From: an uncultured Oscillibacter sp.
GTDB lineage: Bacteria; Bacillota; Clostridia; Oscillospirales; Oscillospiraceae
DNA: 64,000 nucleotides
Direction of reading: 5' to 3'
NCBI GenBank assembly: GCA_910587705.1
Contig: CAJUMX010000002.1
Span: 1-64,000 of the forward strand
Position numbers and translations under genes: made by a program. Positions 49,986 to 57,923 of the stretch are shown here, one piece after another. The notes beneath the pieces were generated by a model, which saw nothing but the letters and a program-made list of their open reading frames with translations, did no database searches and was not told the origin of the DNA. How positions within the stretch are numbered: the stretch's first letter is position 1; each line of letters starts with the position of its first letter.

Positions 49986-51061
49986 GGCGTCACCGCCGCC
50001 ACGGAGCTGAGCACCGATACCAGCAGCAGCAAAGCGCAGCTCCCGGTCATGCCCAGCACCAGTCCAAAGGCCCCGCCCAGACCGTCGATGAGCTTGCAAA
50101 GCTCCGGGGCGCCCACTGCTGCCGCCAGAAAGGCGGAGAGCTTGTACAGCAGATACTGCACCCCCAATTGCAAAAACGGGTAGGCACAGGCCGCCAGAAT
50201 CGCTAGCATCCCAAAGACGCCGATGGTATTTTTAAGCATCCCCGCCCCGGCCAGGACGGTTTCCGCCGCCTCGGCGATGATGCCCCCCACCACCGGCACC
50301 GCACCGGAGATGGCGGCCTTTGCCACCTTCACCGAGGCCCCGTCCGCCGCTCCGGCGATGATGCGGACGGTGGAGAGATACACCGTGAACAGCAGCAGGG
50401 ACGAGGTTAGAATCCAAGTGACGATTTTCTTCAGCGCCTCGGCGATGGCCCCCAGCCGGTTTTCCGGTAGGCAGGCCCCCGCCGCCAGGGCCCCGATGTA
50501 CAGATAGACCATGGGAATCAGCAGCCCGTCGATAAGCTCCATCAGAAGGTCCGCCAGAAAAACCGTGGTCACCTGCTGAAAGGTGGCGGTGGTCACCGCT
50601 CCCGAGGCCGCCGTGGCCGCCGCTAAGGTGGGCAGCAGGGCTTTGGAAAAAACGTTCAGCTCCCGGATGGTCTCCGCCCCCAGGCCGATGAGGTCCTCCA
50701 GGCTCCCCGCCGTCAGCAGCGTCACCGCCAGGGCCCCGGCCATGGGGAGAAAGGCGGCCGCCTTTCCCTCTCCGGTTCCCCGGGCAAAGCCGTCCACCGC
50801 GCCGCAGGCCACCGCCACCAGCAGAATGGACGCCGCCCCCCGGAGGCGCTGGCGCAAGACGGCTTTCACCTCCCCGGAAACGCGCTCCGCAATTCCCGCC
50901 AATCCCTGGGAAAAGCCCTCAGGGCCGGAGAGGCTTCCGATTTCCAGCATATCCTCCGCCGCCTCCGGCAGCGCGTCCGTCAGGTCCTTCGGCACCTCCG
51001 CCGCCCGGGCCTCCCCCGTCAGGGCCAGGAGGAGGAACAGGAGGCAAATCCATTTCTTCAT
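49982..51061 (-). CDS. spoIIIAE: Stage III sporulation protein AE
   Basis: A 359-residue polytopic membrane protein with a cleavable-looking signal at 1-20, a short soluble stretch and about eight membrane segments. Marker segments are ETIRELNVFSKALLPTL and the C-terminal GVFGMLAILAACAYPFLQLG region. SpoIIIAE is the likely permease-like core of the SpoIIIA channel. ATG 51061 overlaps the spoIIIAD stop; the 499-codon open frame upstream is a shadow. Confidence 0.94.
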   Translation of the reverse strand: MKKWICLLFLLLALTGEARAAEVPKDLTDALPEAAEDMLEIGSLSGPEGFSQGLAGIAERVSGEVKAVLRQRLRGAASILLVAVACGAVDGFARGTGEGKAAAFLPMAGALAVTLLTAGSLEDLIGLGAETIRELNVFSKALLPTLAAATAASGAVTTATFQQVTTVFLADLLMELIDGLLIPMVYLYIGALAAGACLPENRLGAIAEALKKIVTWILTSSLLLFTVYLSTVRIIAGAADGASVKVAKAAISGAVPVVGGIIAEAAETVLAGAGMLKNTIGVFGMLAILAACAYPFLQLGVQYLLYKLSAFLAAAVGAPELCKLIDGLGGAFGLVLGMTGSCALLLLVSVLSSVAAVTP

Positions 51062-51447
51062 CGCATCAGCTCCATCAACAGCGACAGCACCGCCCGGAGA
51101 AGGGGCAGGGCGGCGATGAGGGCGCAGACCGCCCCCGCCGTCTCCACCACCGAGGCCAGGGCCGACTCCCCCGCGTCCCGGCAGAGGCTGCCGCCGATTT
51201 TCACCACCAGGGCAATGCCCACGGTTTTGTACAGGGGGATGAACAGCTCCCGGGACAATCCGCTCTCCTCCACCAGTTCCCCCAAAAAGTCCATCAGCCG
51301 CTCCAGGCTCCCCGCCAGGGAGAGGAGCACCGCCGCCGTGGCCCCCAGGGTCAGCAGCAGCGCCGCCTCCGGGCTTCCCCGCCGCACCACCAGGGCCAGC
51401 AGGGCCGCCACGACGCACAGCGCCGCCGCTTGAACGGACAGCTCCAC
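51058..51447 (-). CDS. spoIIIAD: Stage III sporulation protein AD
   Basis: A 129-residue very hydrophobic protein with three or four helices and the family-typical SGLSRELFIPLYKTVGIALVVKIGG stretch, shared with SpoIIIAC as a probable paired membrane unit. It lies two bases after spoIIIAC. Confidence 0.92.
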   Translation of the reverse strand: MELSVQAAALCVVAALLALVVRRGSPEAALLLTLGATAAVLLSLAGSLERLMDFLGELVEESGLSRELFIPLYKTVGIALVVKIGGSLCRDAGESALASVVETAGAVCALIAALPLLRAVLSLLMELMR

Positions 51448-51449
51448 GG

Positions 51450-51644
51450 CTAAAAGTTGAACAGGGTCTTAATGAGGTCAAAGAGGTCGCTGATCTCCTG
51501 GACCATCATCATCAAGACCACCACCAGCCCTGCCAGGGTCGTCATCATGGCCTGCTCCTCCCGGCCGGAGCGGACCAGCAGCTGGTTCAGCACCGCCACC
51601 AAGATGCCGATGGCGGCAATTTTGAAAATCAGATCCACATCCAT
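51450..51644 (-). CDS. spoIIIAC: Stage III sporulation protein AC
   Basis: A 64-residue protein of two membrane helices (about 7-23 and 36-55) beginning MDVDLIFKIAAIGILVAVLNQLL, almost exactly the family consensus. It precedes spoIIIAD in the standard order. Confidence 0.95.
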   Translation of the reverse strand: MDVDLIFKIAAIGILVAVLNQLLVRSGREEQAMMTTLAGLVVVLMMMVQEISDLFDLIKTLFNF

Positions 51645-51656
51645 GTGTTCGTTCCC

Positions 51657-52154
51657 CTATATCAGTAAAATCACCAGTAGCGCCGCGGCGGAAAACCACA
51701 GCGCGGCGGCTCGTTTCTCCTCCTCGGGGCGCTTCCGCTCCGCCTCCCCGGCGCTGTCCGCCAGGATATTCATGACATGGGATATCCCTTTACAGGCCTT
51801 TTCCTCGTCCCCTTGCAGGTCCTGGGCCAGGGCGGAAACGGCGGACTTGTCCCTCTCAGACAGGGGCAAACGGTTTGCCCGCTCCCGCCAGATGCGGGGA
51901 AGGTCCTCCCCCCCGGCGGCGGCTTGAGAAGCGGCCCGAAAAAAGGCGGCGGCGGGCTCCCCGCAGTCCCCAGCCAAGGAGGTTAATACCGCGGGCAGGG
52001 GCGTGCGGGCCATGCGGACCTCCTCCCCCATCCGGCGGAAGGCCCGCTGAAGATCCGACAGCGTGTCCCGTTCCCGGCGGCGCTCCGCCCGCTGGACATA
52101 CCAGGCCAGCGCACCTCCGGAGGCGACGCAGAGGCTTCCCACCAGCTTCAGCAT
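51657..52154 (-). CDS. spoIIIAB: Stage III sporulation protein AB
   Basis: A 165-residue protein with an N-terminal hydrophobic segment, a helical soluble part resembling GspF, and a C-terminal membrane helix at about 148-164. Its start overlaps the spoIIIAA end by seven bases. SpoIIIAB is thought to connect the ATPase SpoIIIAA to the membrane channel. Confidence 0.9.
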   Translation of the reverse strand: MLKLVGSLCVASGGALAWYVQRAERRRERDTLSDLQRAFRRMGEEVRMARTPLPAVLTSLAGDCGEPAAAFFRAASQAAAGGEDLPRIWRERANRLPLSERDKSAVSALAQDLQGDEEKACKGISHVMNILADSAGEAERKRPEEEKRAAALWFSAAALLVILLI

Positions 52155-53062
52155 GGCAGCTCCTCCAGCGCGTAGGCCCGTCCCTTTTCATCCCGCAGAA
52201 TGCGGACCGCCAGGCGGAAAACCTGATGTTCCAGCAGGGTCCGGTAGAGGGGCTTGCGCAGCAGCTCCGGGACGTCGGCTGCGTGGATGGTGGCCAGCAG
52301 CCCCACGCCGCAGCCCGCCGCCATATTCATTGCCGCCAAATCCTCCCGAACGGTGATCTCGTCCACGGCGATGATCTGGGGATTCATGGCCCGGAGGACG
52401 ATGGGGATGCCCAGGGCCTTGGGACAGGCGTCCAGCACGTCTGTCCGGGGCCCCACGTCCATTTGAGGCGCGCCCCGGTGGACCACCGCCACCTCCCCCC
52501 GCTCGTCAATCAGGGAAATCCTTTGCGCCGGATAGTCCGTCCCTCCCAGTGAAAGACACCGCACCAAGTCCCGCAGGAGGGTTGTCTTTCCGCCCCCCGG
52601 CGGGGAGAGAATCAGCGTATTCACAAAGCCGCCGTCTCGGAACAGCCGGGGAGCGACGCCCTCGGCCACGCCCTTGCGCTCCCTGGCGATGCGGATCGCC
52701 GCCGAGGAGAGGTTTTTCAGGTTTGTGTTGGCCCCGTCCTTCATCACCGCCGTGCCGCAGAGCCCCACTCGGAAGCCTCCCCGGACGGGGAGAAATCCCT
52801 CCCGAATGGACTCAGACGCGGCGTAGCGGGAAAACTCCGTGGCGATGTCGCACAGGGTTTCCAGCTCCTCCGGCTCCACCTCCGCCTCCAGCGGCAGCTC
52901 CCCCGTGGGCAGCAGCACCGCCAGAGGCCGCCCCGCCCGGAGGCGCAGCTCCTCCGCCGCGGCCTTCTCCTCATTGGAGAGGGCCAGCGCCGCCTTGCGG
53001 AGGCGGCTGGGCAGGATGGCGGCGGCCTGTTCATAGCGGGAAACCAGTTCATTTTTTGGCAA
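52148..53062 (-). CDS. spoIIIAA: Stage III sporulation protein AA, secretion-type ATPase
   Basis: The 304-residue P-loop ATPase is similar to type II/IV secretion ATPases. It has Walker A SPPGGGKTTLL near residue 160, RGEVAVVHRG, Walker B-like IIAVDEIT near 235 and ATIHAADV near 260. It opens the operon. ATG 53062 has GAAAGGGGGA upstream, and a sigma-E-like promoter lies at 53092-53120, in line with mother-cell expression in Bacillus. Confidence 0.95.
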   Translation of the reverse strand: MPKNELVSRYEQAAAILPSRLRKAALALSNEEKAAAEELRLRAGRPLAVLLPTGELPLEAEVEPEELETLCDIATEFSRYAASESIREGFLPVRGGFRVGLCGTAVMKDGANTNLKNLSSAAIRIARERKGVAEGVAPRLFRDGGFVNTLILSPPGGGKTTLLRDLVRCLSLGGTDYPAQRISLIDERGEVAVVHRGAPQMDVGPRTDVLDACPKALGIPIVLRAMNPQIIAVDEITVREDLAAMNMAAGCGVGLLATIHAADVPELLRKPLYRTLLEHQVFRLAVRILRDEKGRAYALEELPC

Positions 53063-53091
53063 GGGAGATTCCCCCTTTCTTTGGTTACTCC

Positions 53092-53120
53092 ACTCTATGA
53101 GCGCCCCGGGCGCTCTATGA
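53092..53120 (-). promoter_or_regulatory. Candidate sigma-E promoter of the spoIIIA operon
   Basis: Minus strand TCATAGA (53120-53114), 14-base spacer, CATAGAGT (53099-53092), about 30 bases before the spoIIIAA start. The spacer is itself a GCGCCC/GGGCGC palindrome. Confidence 0.6.
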
Positions 53121-53140
53121 CGGGTTTGTCCAAAAAAATT

Positions 53141-53207
53141 ATGGAAAGTGCGCTTGACATTCAGCGAAACTCATGTTATTCTACTAATGGAAAGCACGCT
53201 TTCCATT
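53141..53207 (+). promoter_or_regulatory. Promoter with flanking operator-like repeats, XRE gene
   Basis: TTGACA (53154-53159), 17-base spacer, TATTCT (53177-53182). A 22-base near-palindrome (53186-53207, AATGGAAAG...CTTTCCATT) lies just downstream and a half-copy ATGGAAAGTGCGCTT (53141-53155) just upstream, running into the -35 box. The layout suits autorepression by the XRE protein. Confidence 0.7.
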
Positions 53208-53244
53208 AAGTTGCAAGGAGATTATGCGTGCGAGGAGGCTTTTG

Positions 53245-53448
53245 ATGAAAAACAGGCTGGAGGCGCTGCGAAAGGCCCGGGGACTCCGGCAGGAGGAGCT
53301 GGCGGAGGCGCTGGAGGTCTCCCGGCAGACCATCGGGTCCTTGGAGAATGGGCGGTATAACCCGTCCATCCTGCTGGCGTTTAAGCTGTCCCGGTATTTC
53401 GGCGTGCCCATTGAGGAAATTTTTATTTATGAGGAGGAACCGTCATGA
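53245..53448 (+). CDS. XRE family regulator
   Basis: A 67-residue single HTH protein of the short YvaO/ansR-like class: LEALRKARGLRQEELAEALEVSRQTIGSLENGRYNPSILLAFKLSRYF then an acidic tail. ATG 53245 has AGGAGG six bases upstream; ATG 53224 lacks a site. It overlaps the membrane protein gene by four bases. The operator-like repeats in its promoter suggest it represses itself. Confidence 0.9.
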   Translation: MKNRLEALRKARGLRQEELAEALEVSRQTIGSLENGRYNPSILLAFKLSRYFGVPIEEIFIYEEEPS

Positions 53449-53861
53449 AAGGGAAAAAGGCGCTGTATATCGCGTTTATCGTCATAGGGCTGTGTTTCGC
53501 TGCGGCGGCGCTGATATTGTGGGATGCAATTTCCAACAGCCTGGGCGGCGCGCTGATGGGCTCCGGCAGCGGCATGGCGGCCATCGGGCTGACGCAGCTT
53601 TTGATGCTGCGCTTGGACACAAAGGACCCGGCCCAGGCCCGGAAAAAGGAGATCGAAGTCAACGACGAGCGGAACGTGGCGATTCGCCGCCGGGCCAAGG
53701 CCCTGTCCGGAGACATGCTGCAATGGGCCGTTATCGTGGCGGCGTGGGTGTCCCTGGGGTTCGACGCGCCGCTTTGGGTGACTGTGGTGGCAATTCTGAC
53801 CTTTGTTTCCAAAAGCGTGCTGGAGGTTTATCTGGTAGCGCGTTATCAGCGAGAAATGTAA
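53445..53861 (+). CDS. Small membrane protein coupled to XRE gene
   Basis: A 138-residue protein with two N-terminal membrane helices (about 6-27 and 33-53), a cytoplasmic loop carrying EIEVNDERNVAIRRRAKALSGD, and two more helices (about 90-108 and 112-130). The NDERN segment occurs in DUF2178-like proteins that accompany short XRE regulators. The function of this widespread pairing is not established. Stop is followed by a strong terminator (53899-53934). Confidence 0.75.
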   Translation: MKGKKALYIAFIVIGLCFAAAALILWDAISNSLGGALMGSGSGMAAIGLTQLLMLRLDTKDPAQARKKEIEVNDERNVAIRRRAKALSGDMLQWAVIVAAWVSLGFDAPLWVTVVAILTFVSKSVLEVYLVARYQREM

Positions 53862-53898
53862 GGGGCTCTGCCAGAGGTCCCGCCCTGTGCCCGGAGGT

Positions 53899-53934
53899 AA
53901 AAGGAGCGCCTGTCAGCAGACAGGCGCTCCTTTT
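53899..53934. terminator. Strong bidirectional terminator
   Basis: Sixteen-base perfect arms around an AGCA loop end in four T on the plus side and four A on the other. It sits between the convergent XRE-membrane unit and the DUF4179 gene. Confidence 0.92.
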
Positions 53935-53940
53935 CTCATT

Positions 53941-54963
53941 TTATGGACGTAAGGGAATCAACGTATCCCCCACCCGCAGGGCCTCGATTTGGGAGAAGTC
54001 CGCCGGGGCAGGCCAGCAGCCCTCCACCTTATGGGGGCCCTCCGTCCTTCCGCTCTCGGACGCGTTGCCGTGCTTGATCTCCGTCCCATTGGAAAGGCAC
54101 AGGTAAACGCCGGTCTCGGGGCATCCCCAATCGGTGCGGAACTGGAAACCTGTAGAGGTCACTCGGATATCCCGGAGGGTAATCGGCTCCGCTTCGGTCT
54201 CCTTCCGCCTCTCGATGTCCGCCGACGGATAACCCATAGCGGCAGCCTCCTTCAGGCTTAAAACCTCCCGGTCCACAGAGGGGGCCAGGGCGATGGGCAG
54301 GACCCATTCTCCATCGCCATAGGTTTTCAGGCACCCTAGCCGCAGCTCCAGCTCCGCACCGTCCAACAGGGACAAGCCTTCCTTCGAGGAAATCCCCAAG
54401 TGCAGGCTCCTCACCACGGTTCCGTCCGCTGTTACGCCCAGGTCGCCGGACCCGGTATAGCTATGACTGATACTCCTGTCCGGCGCGCTTGACACGCTCC
54501 CGCTCAATTCATAGGTTACCAAATTGCGGCCGCTGGAGCCCGCCAGGTCCTCCCCCTGTATGTTCAGCAACATTTCCAGGTAAAATTCCGTGACGTAAAC
54601 CGAGTCAATGCTCACGGTTATGCCATCCTGGGTATCGCTGGCCCGGACATTCTGGACAGCCTGGGCGATGACCTCCTTCTGCGCCTCGTCCAGAATGCCT
54701 CCGGCTTCCACCCACCGCCGCCCCAGCTCCTCCTCCAGGATAACCGGACCAATGACGGGCAAGTCCTCCCGCAAAGGCTCCCGAACGCCCTCGCTGTCCG
54801 CTCCCACGGCTCCCACCAGCACCGCCGCCAACACCGCCGCGGCGAGAAGCCACCGGACCCTCCTTCGGGGCTTCCGCTCCAGCTTTGTTACGGCCCGCAT
54901 CGCTTCCCGCAGGCTCCCGGGAGCATAAACTTCTTCAAACATCTCCTGATATGGCGTTTTCAA
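53941..54963 (-). CDS. DUF4179 membrane protein, putative anti-sigma factor
   Basis: The 340-residue protein has a cytoplasmic N-terminal about 35 residues, a membrane helix near 38-55 and a large extracytoplasmic DUF4179-type domain. A start at TTG 54963 is supported by GGAGG eight bases upstream. It follows the ECF sigma gene by three bases. DUF4179 proteins are regularly encoded beside ECF sigma factors in Clostridia and are regarded as anti-sigma factors. The second pair at 58949-60411 is similar in design. Confidence 0.75.
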   Translation of the reverse strand: MKTPYQEMFEEVYAPGSLREAMRAVTKLERKPRRRVRWLLAAAVLAAVLVGAVGADSEGVREPLREDLPVIGPVILEEELGRRWVEAGGILDEAQKEVIAQAVQNVRASDTQDGITVSIDSVYVTEFYLEMLLNIQGEDLAGSSGRNLVTYELSGSVSSAPDRSISHSYTGSGDLGVTADGTVVRSLHLGISSKEGLSLLDGAELELRLGCLKTYGDGEWVLPIALAPSVDREVLSLKEAAAMGYPSADIERRKETEAEPITLRDIRVTSTGFQFRTDWGCPETGVYLCLSNGTEIKHGNASESGRTEGPHKVEGCWPAPADFSQIEALRVGDTLIPLRP

Positions 54964-54966
54964 GGC

Positions 54967-55437
54967 TCACACCTCCTCTAATTGAATTTTCAACTTCGCC
55001 CGGGCCCGAGCCAGCCGGGTCTGGACCGTGGACGCGTTCAGGCCCAGCAGCTCCCCCACCTCGTCCACCTTGTAGCCCTCGTAGTAATAGAGGTACAGCG
55101 GCACGCGGTACTTGGCGGGGAGCTCCATAACCTCCTGATAGAGCGTCTGTCGGGCCGGGTCTGAAAACACCGGCTCCGGGCACTCCGACAGGGACACCAT
55201 GCGCTTGCGCCAGGGGTGCGCACTCATCCGCTTGCACTCGTTGAGGGTCACCCGGACCAGCCAGTGGCGCAGATGGTCCTCCCCCTGAAAGTCCGTGTCC
55301 GTCCTCCAGAGGCGAAGCATGGCGTTTTGGGCCGCGTCCTCCGCGTCAGCGGGATTTCGAAACCAGTTCAGGGCAATTCGGTACACCATGTCCAGATACC
55401 GCTCTGCGGCATCCGTAAATTGTCGTTCTGTCAGCAT
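54967..55437 (-). CDS. ECF-type sigma factor with DUF4179 partner
   Basis: The 156-residue protein has region 2 (about 8-70, DMVYRIALNWFRNPADAEDAAQNAMLRLW) and region 4 (about 100-150, YRVPLYLYYYEGYKVDEVGELLGLNASTVQTRLARARAKL). ATG 55437 lies eight bases after AGGAG. A perfect inverted repeat at 55517-55544 is found upstream. It pairs with the DUF4179 gene downstream. Confidence 0.9.
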   Translation of the reverse strand: MLTERQFTDAAERYLDMVYRIALNWFRNPADAEDAAQNAMLRLWRTDTDFQGEDHLRHWLVRVTLNECKRMSAHPWRKRMVSLSECPEPVFSDPARQTLYQEVMELPAKYRVPLYLYYYEGYKVDEVGELLGLNASTVQTRLARARAKLKIQLEEV

Positions 55438-55516
55438 ATGCAGTTCTCCTTGAAAGGCCTTTCGACAGCAATACCCGGCGAAGGAGAAAAATATCCCATA
55501 GAAGAAAAACTTTTTT

Positions 55517-55544
55517 ATTGCACAAAAGCTAAATTTTGTGCAAT
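55517..55544. promoter_or_regulatory. Perfect 11-base inverted repeat upstream of the ECF gene
   Basis: Arms ATTGCACAAAA and TTTTGTGCAAT are separated by six bases. Neither strand has a terminator-type T-run right after it, so an operator is more likely. It sits about 80 bases before the sigma factor start and beyond the tyrS terminator. Confidence 0.5.
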
Positions 55545-55560
55545 TATTGGAGCGGTTATG

Positions 55561-55588
55561 AAAAAAGAGGGCCTTCGCCCTCTTTTCT
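55561..55588 (-). terminator. Terminator of tyrS
   Basis: GAGGGC (55567-55572) and GCCCTC (55577-55582) with a CTTC loop, followed on the minus strand by six U. It starts just past the tyrS stop. Confidence 0.85.
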
Positions 55589-55589
55589 C

Positions 55590-56816
55590 TCACTGGATAT
55601 AAGCCCGGTGGAACACCTTTTTGCCCTTTTTGATGATGACGCCTTCTCCCTGGAAGTCCGCCTGGTCAAAGGACGCGGCGATGTCCGCCACCTTCCGGTC
55701 GTTCACCAGCACGCCTCCCTGCTGAATCAGCCGCCGGGCCTCCCCGTTGGAGGGGCATAGGCCGCAGGCCACCAGCAGCGCGATGGCCCCGATCTTCCCG
55801 TCCTCGAACTTGGCGGCGGGCAGCTCCGTGGAGGGCATGTGCTCCGTAGAGCCGCTTCCCGCGAAGAGGCCCCGGGCGGTCTCCTGGGCCTTTTCCGCCT
55901 CCGCCTGTCCGTGGACCAGTTTGGTCAGCTCGTAGGCCAGGATCTCCTTGGCCCGGTTCAGCTGGCTGCCCTCCCATTTGTCCATGGCGTCGATCTCCTC
56001 CAGGGGCAGGAAGGTCAGCATACGGATGCACTTCAAAACGTCCGCGTCCCCCACGTTCCGCCAGTACTGGTAGAACTCGAAGGGGGTGGTCTTGTCGGGG
56101 TCCAGCCACACCGCGCCCTTGGCGGTCTTGCCCATCTTTTTGCCTTCGGAGTTCATCAGCAGGGTGATGGTCATAGCGTAGGCGTCCTTGCCCAGCTTCC
56201 GGCGTATCAGCTCCGTGCCGCCCAGCATGTTGCTCCACTGGTCGTCGCCGCCAAACTGCATATTGCAGCCCAGGGTCTGGAACATGTGGTAAAAGTCATA
56301 GGACTGCATGATCATATAGTTGAATTCCAGGAAGCTGAGGCCCTTCTCCATCCGCTGCTTGTAGCACTCCGCCCGGAGCATGTTGTTCACGGAGAAGCAA
56401 GCCCCCACTTCCCGCAGAAGCTCGATATAGTTCAGCTTCATCAACCACTCGGCATTGTTCACCATGATGGCCTTGTCCGGTCCGAACTCGATGAACCGCT
56501 CCATCTGCTTTTTGAAGCAGTCGCAGTTGTGCTGAATGGTCTCCGTGGTCATCATCTGCCGCATGTCCGTCCGGCCGGAGGGGTCCCCCACCATGCCGGT
56601 GCCACCGCCGATCAGGGCGATAGGCCGGTTTCCCGCCATCTGAAGGCGCTTCATCAGGCACAGCGCCATGAAGTGGCCCACGTGGAGACTGTCCGCCGTG
56701 GGGTCAAAGCCGATGTAGAACACCGCCTTGCCGGTGTTCACCAGCTCTCGGATTTCTTCCTCGTCAGTGACCTGTGCGATGAGCCCTCGGGCCTTGAGTT
56801 CCTCGTAAATCTGCAT
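55590..56816 (-). CDS. tyrS: Tyrosyl-tRNA synthetase
   Basis: The 408-residue class I synthetase has HVGH (HIGH-like) near residue 45, KMGKT (KMSKS-like) near 230 and a C-terminal S4 RNA-binding domain (about 345-405). It belongs to the longer TyrRS type with YIGFDPTADSLH at the tyrosine pocket. ATG 56816 is used with AAGGAG ten bases upstream; the longer open frame runs through the T-box leader and is not coding. Expression is controlled by the T-box riboswitch at 56851-57125. Confidence 0.97.
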   Translation of the reverse strand: MQIYEELKARGLIAQVTDEEEIRELVNTGKAVFYIGFDPTADSLHVGHFMALCLMKRLQMAGNRPIALIGGGTGMVGDPSGRTDMRQMMTTETIQHNCDCFKKQMERFIEFGPDKAIMVNNAEWLMKLNYIELLREVGACFSVNNMLRAECYKQRMEKGLSFLEFNYMIMQSYDFYHMFQTLGCNMQFGGDDQWSNMLGGTELIRRKLGKDAYAMTITLLMNSEGKKMGKTAKGAVWLDPDKTTPFEFYQYWRNVGDADVLKCIRMLTFLPLEEIDAMDKWEGSQLNRAKEILAYELTKLVHGQAEAEKAQETARGLFAGSGSTEHMPSTELPAAKFEDGKIGAIALLVACGLCPSNGEARRLIQQGGVLVNDRKVADIAASFDQADFQGEGVIIKKGKKVFHRAYIQ

Positions 56817-56850
56817 GTTGCATCTTCTCCTTTGTTGTGTTTTCGGAACG

Positions 56851-57125
56851 AAAAACGCCCCCGTCCCGGTGGGGACAGAGGGCGAACAAACATTCGCGGT
56901 ACCACCTCTGGTTCGCCGCCCTCTCACGAAAGCGGCCTCAGGCCGTGCCAGCACACGACAGCGCGGTAACGGGCGCACCCGGTGCGCACCTACTGGGAGT
57001 TCCCTCCGTTCGGGCGCCAGCTCCAAGGGGTATTCGCCGTCCGCCTCCCTCCCCCTTCCACCAGCCGGGGGCTCTCTTTGCGAAGGACATGACGGGTACT
57101 GGGCCTTTTCATCGCTGTGAGTGGT
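56851..57125 (-). ncRNA. T-box riboswitch (tyrosine) leader of tyrS
   Basis: On the minus strand the T-box sequence AGAGGTGGTACCGCGAA occupies 56909-56893, followed by a terminator hairpin (56884-56851) ending in five U. The upstream part folds as stem I; a UAC tyrosine codon in GGCGAATACCCC (57032-57030) is the probable specifier. Uncharged tRNA-Tyr would pair there and with the T-box bulge to prevent termination. Exact limits of stems I-III were not folded by program. Confidence 0.92.
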
Positions 57126-57154
57126 ATTGTAGCAGACGGGCCGGGGATTGTCAA
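57126..57154 (-). promoter_or_regulatory. Sigma-A promoter of the tyrS T-box leader
   Basis: Minus strand TTGACA (57154-57149), 17-base spacer, TACAAT (57131-57126), immediately upstream of the T-box leader. Confidence 0.85.
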
Positions 57155-57248
57155 TACAAACCGGCGCGGCCTGCCCGGCGCGTAATGTATCAATACAGGA
57201 AATCAAGTGGGAAACTGAGCGCGGGCACTTTCCCGGTGAAGCCCGCCC

Positions 57249-57277
57249 TTGTGATTTTTGAAAATACGTGCTATGAT
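57249..57277 (+). promoter_or_regulatory. Sigma-A promoter of the lipoprotein gene
   Basis: TTGTGA (57249-57254), 17-base spacer, TATGAT (57272-57277), 28 bases before the start codon and divergent from tyrS. Confidence 0.65.
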
Positions 57278-57304
57278 GGGTACATCAAAACAAGGAGGCC
57301 CGCC

Positions 57305-57895
57305 ATGAAAAAGGGAATACTTGCCGCGCTGCTCTGCCTGATCCTCCTCTCCGGCTGCGGAGGGAAGCCGGAACCGATTCCTCTGGAGGAGCTTCCCCAG
57401 GACTACAGCCTAGAACAGGCCAAGGCGGATGGCTGTCTCGTCACAGAGGACGGGACCGTCACCAGCGGGCGGGAAAGCTGGGAGGATTTTTTAGAAGCTG
57501 TTGCCGCCGGAAAAGCCGCCTCGGTGCGGCTATGCGGTTACTTCACATTGGATTCTCTGGGCGTTTCCTCCCGGTATGACCCGGAGTATTATGCGTCCAT
57601 CAAGAACGACTATCCCAAGATGTCTCTTGAGGACCTGTCCTATGACGGGGAGGGCTTTACCTCTGTTTTCTATCAGGAGGGCGAGCGGTGTGAATGGAAC
57701 TATTCCCTCCTTCGAAGGTTTGAGCAGGAGGTTCAATCCGGTCTGCTCCCCTATGACTCCTGCATCTCCTATATACTGACGGACGACGCCGAGGCTACTT
57801 ATGACCAGCTTCTCGGCAGTCTTGCCAGTTCCCGACTGGAGGACCACATTCCATTCCACATTGTATACCGTGAGGAAATCGTCCTGGAAGCCTGA
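57305..57895 (+). CDS. Hypothetical lipoprotein
   Basis: The 196-residue protein has a lipoprotein signal peptide with lipobox LLSGC (Cys at residue 18) followed by Gly-Gly. The mature part is acidic and soluble, without a known domain (segments SRYDPEYYASIKNDYP and FEQEVQSGLLPYDSCISYILTDD). ATG 57305 has AAGGAGG upstream. The radical SAM gene starts 28 bases downstream and may share the transcript. Function unknown. Confidence 0.75.
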   Translation: MKKGILAALLCLILLSGCGGKPEPIPLEELPQDYSLEQAKADGCLVTEDGTVTSGRESWEDFLEAVAAGKAASVRLCGYFTLDSLGVSSRYDPEYYASIKNDYPKMSLEDLSYDGEGFTSVFYQEGERCEWNYSLLRRFEQEVQSGLLPYDSCISYILTDDAEATYDQLLGSLASSRLEDHIPFHIVYREEIVLEA

Positions 57896-57923
57896 ACCGC
57901 CCTGCCCATGAGAGGAGAACCAG

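Noticed and set aside
56817..57206. N-terminal extension of tyrS reading through the leader
   Set aside because: The segment is the T-box riboswitch; the true start is ATG 56816 with its own ribosome site.
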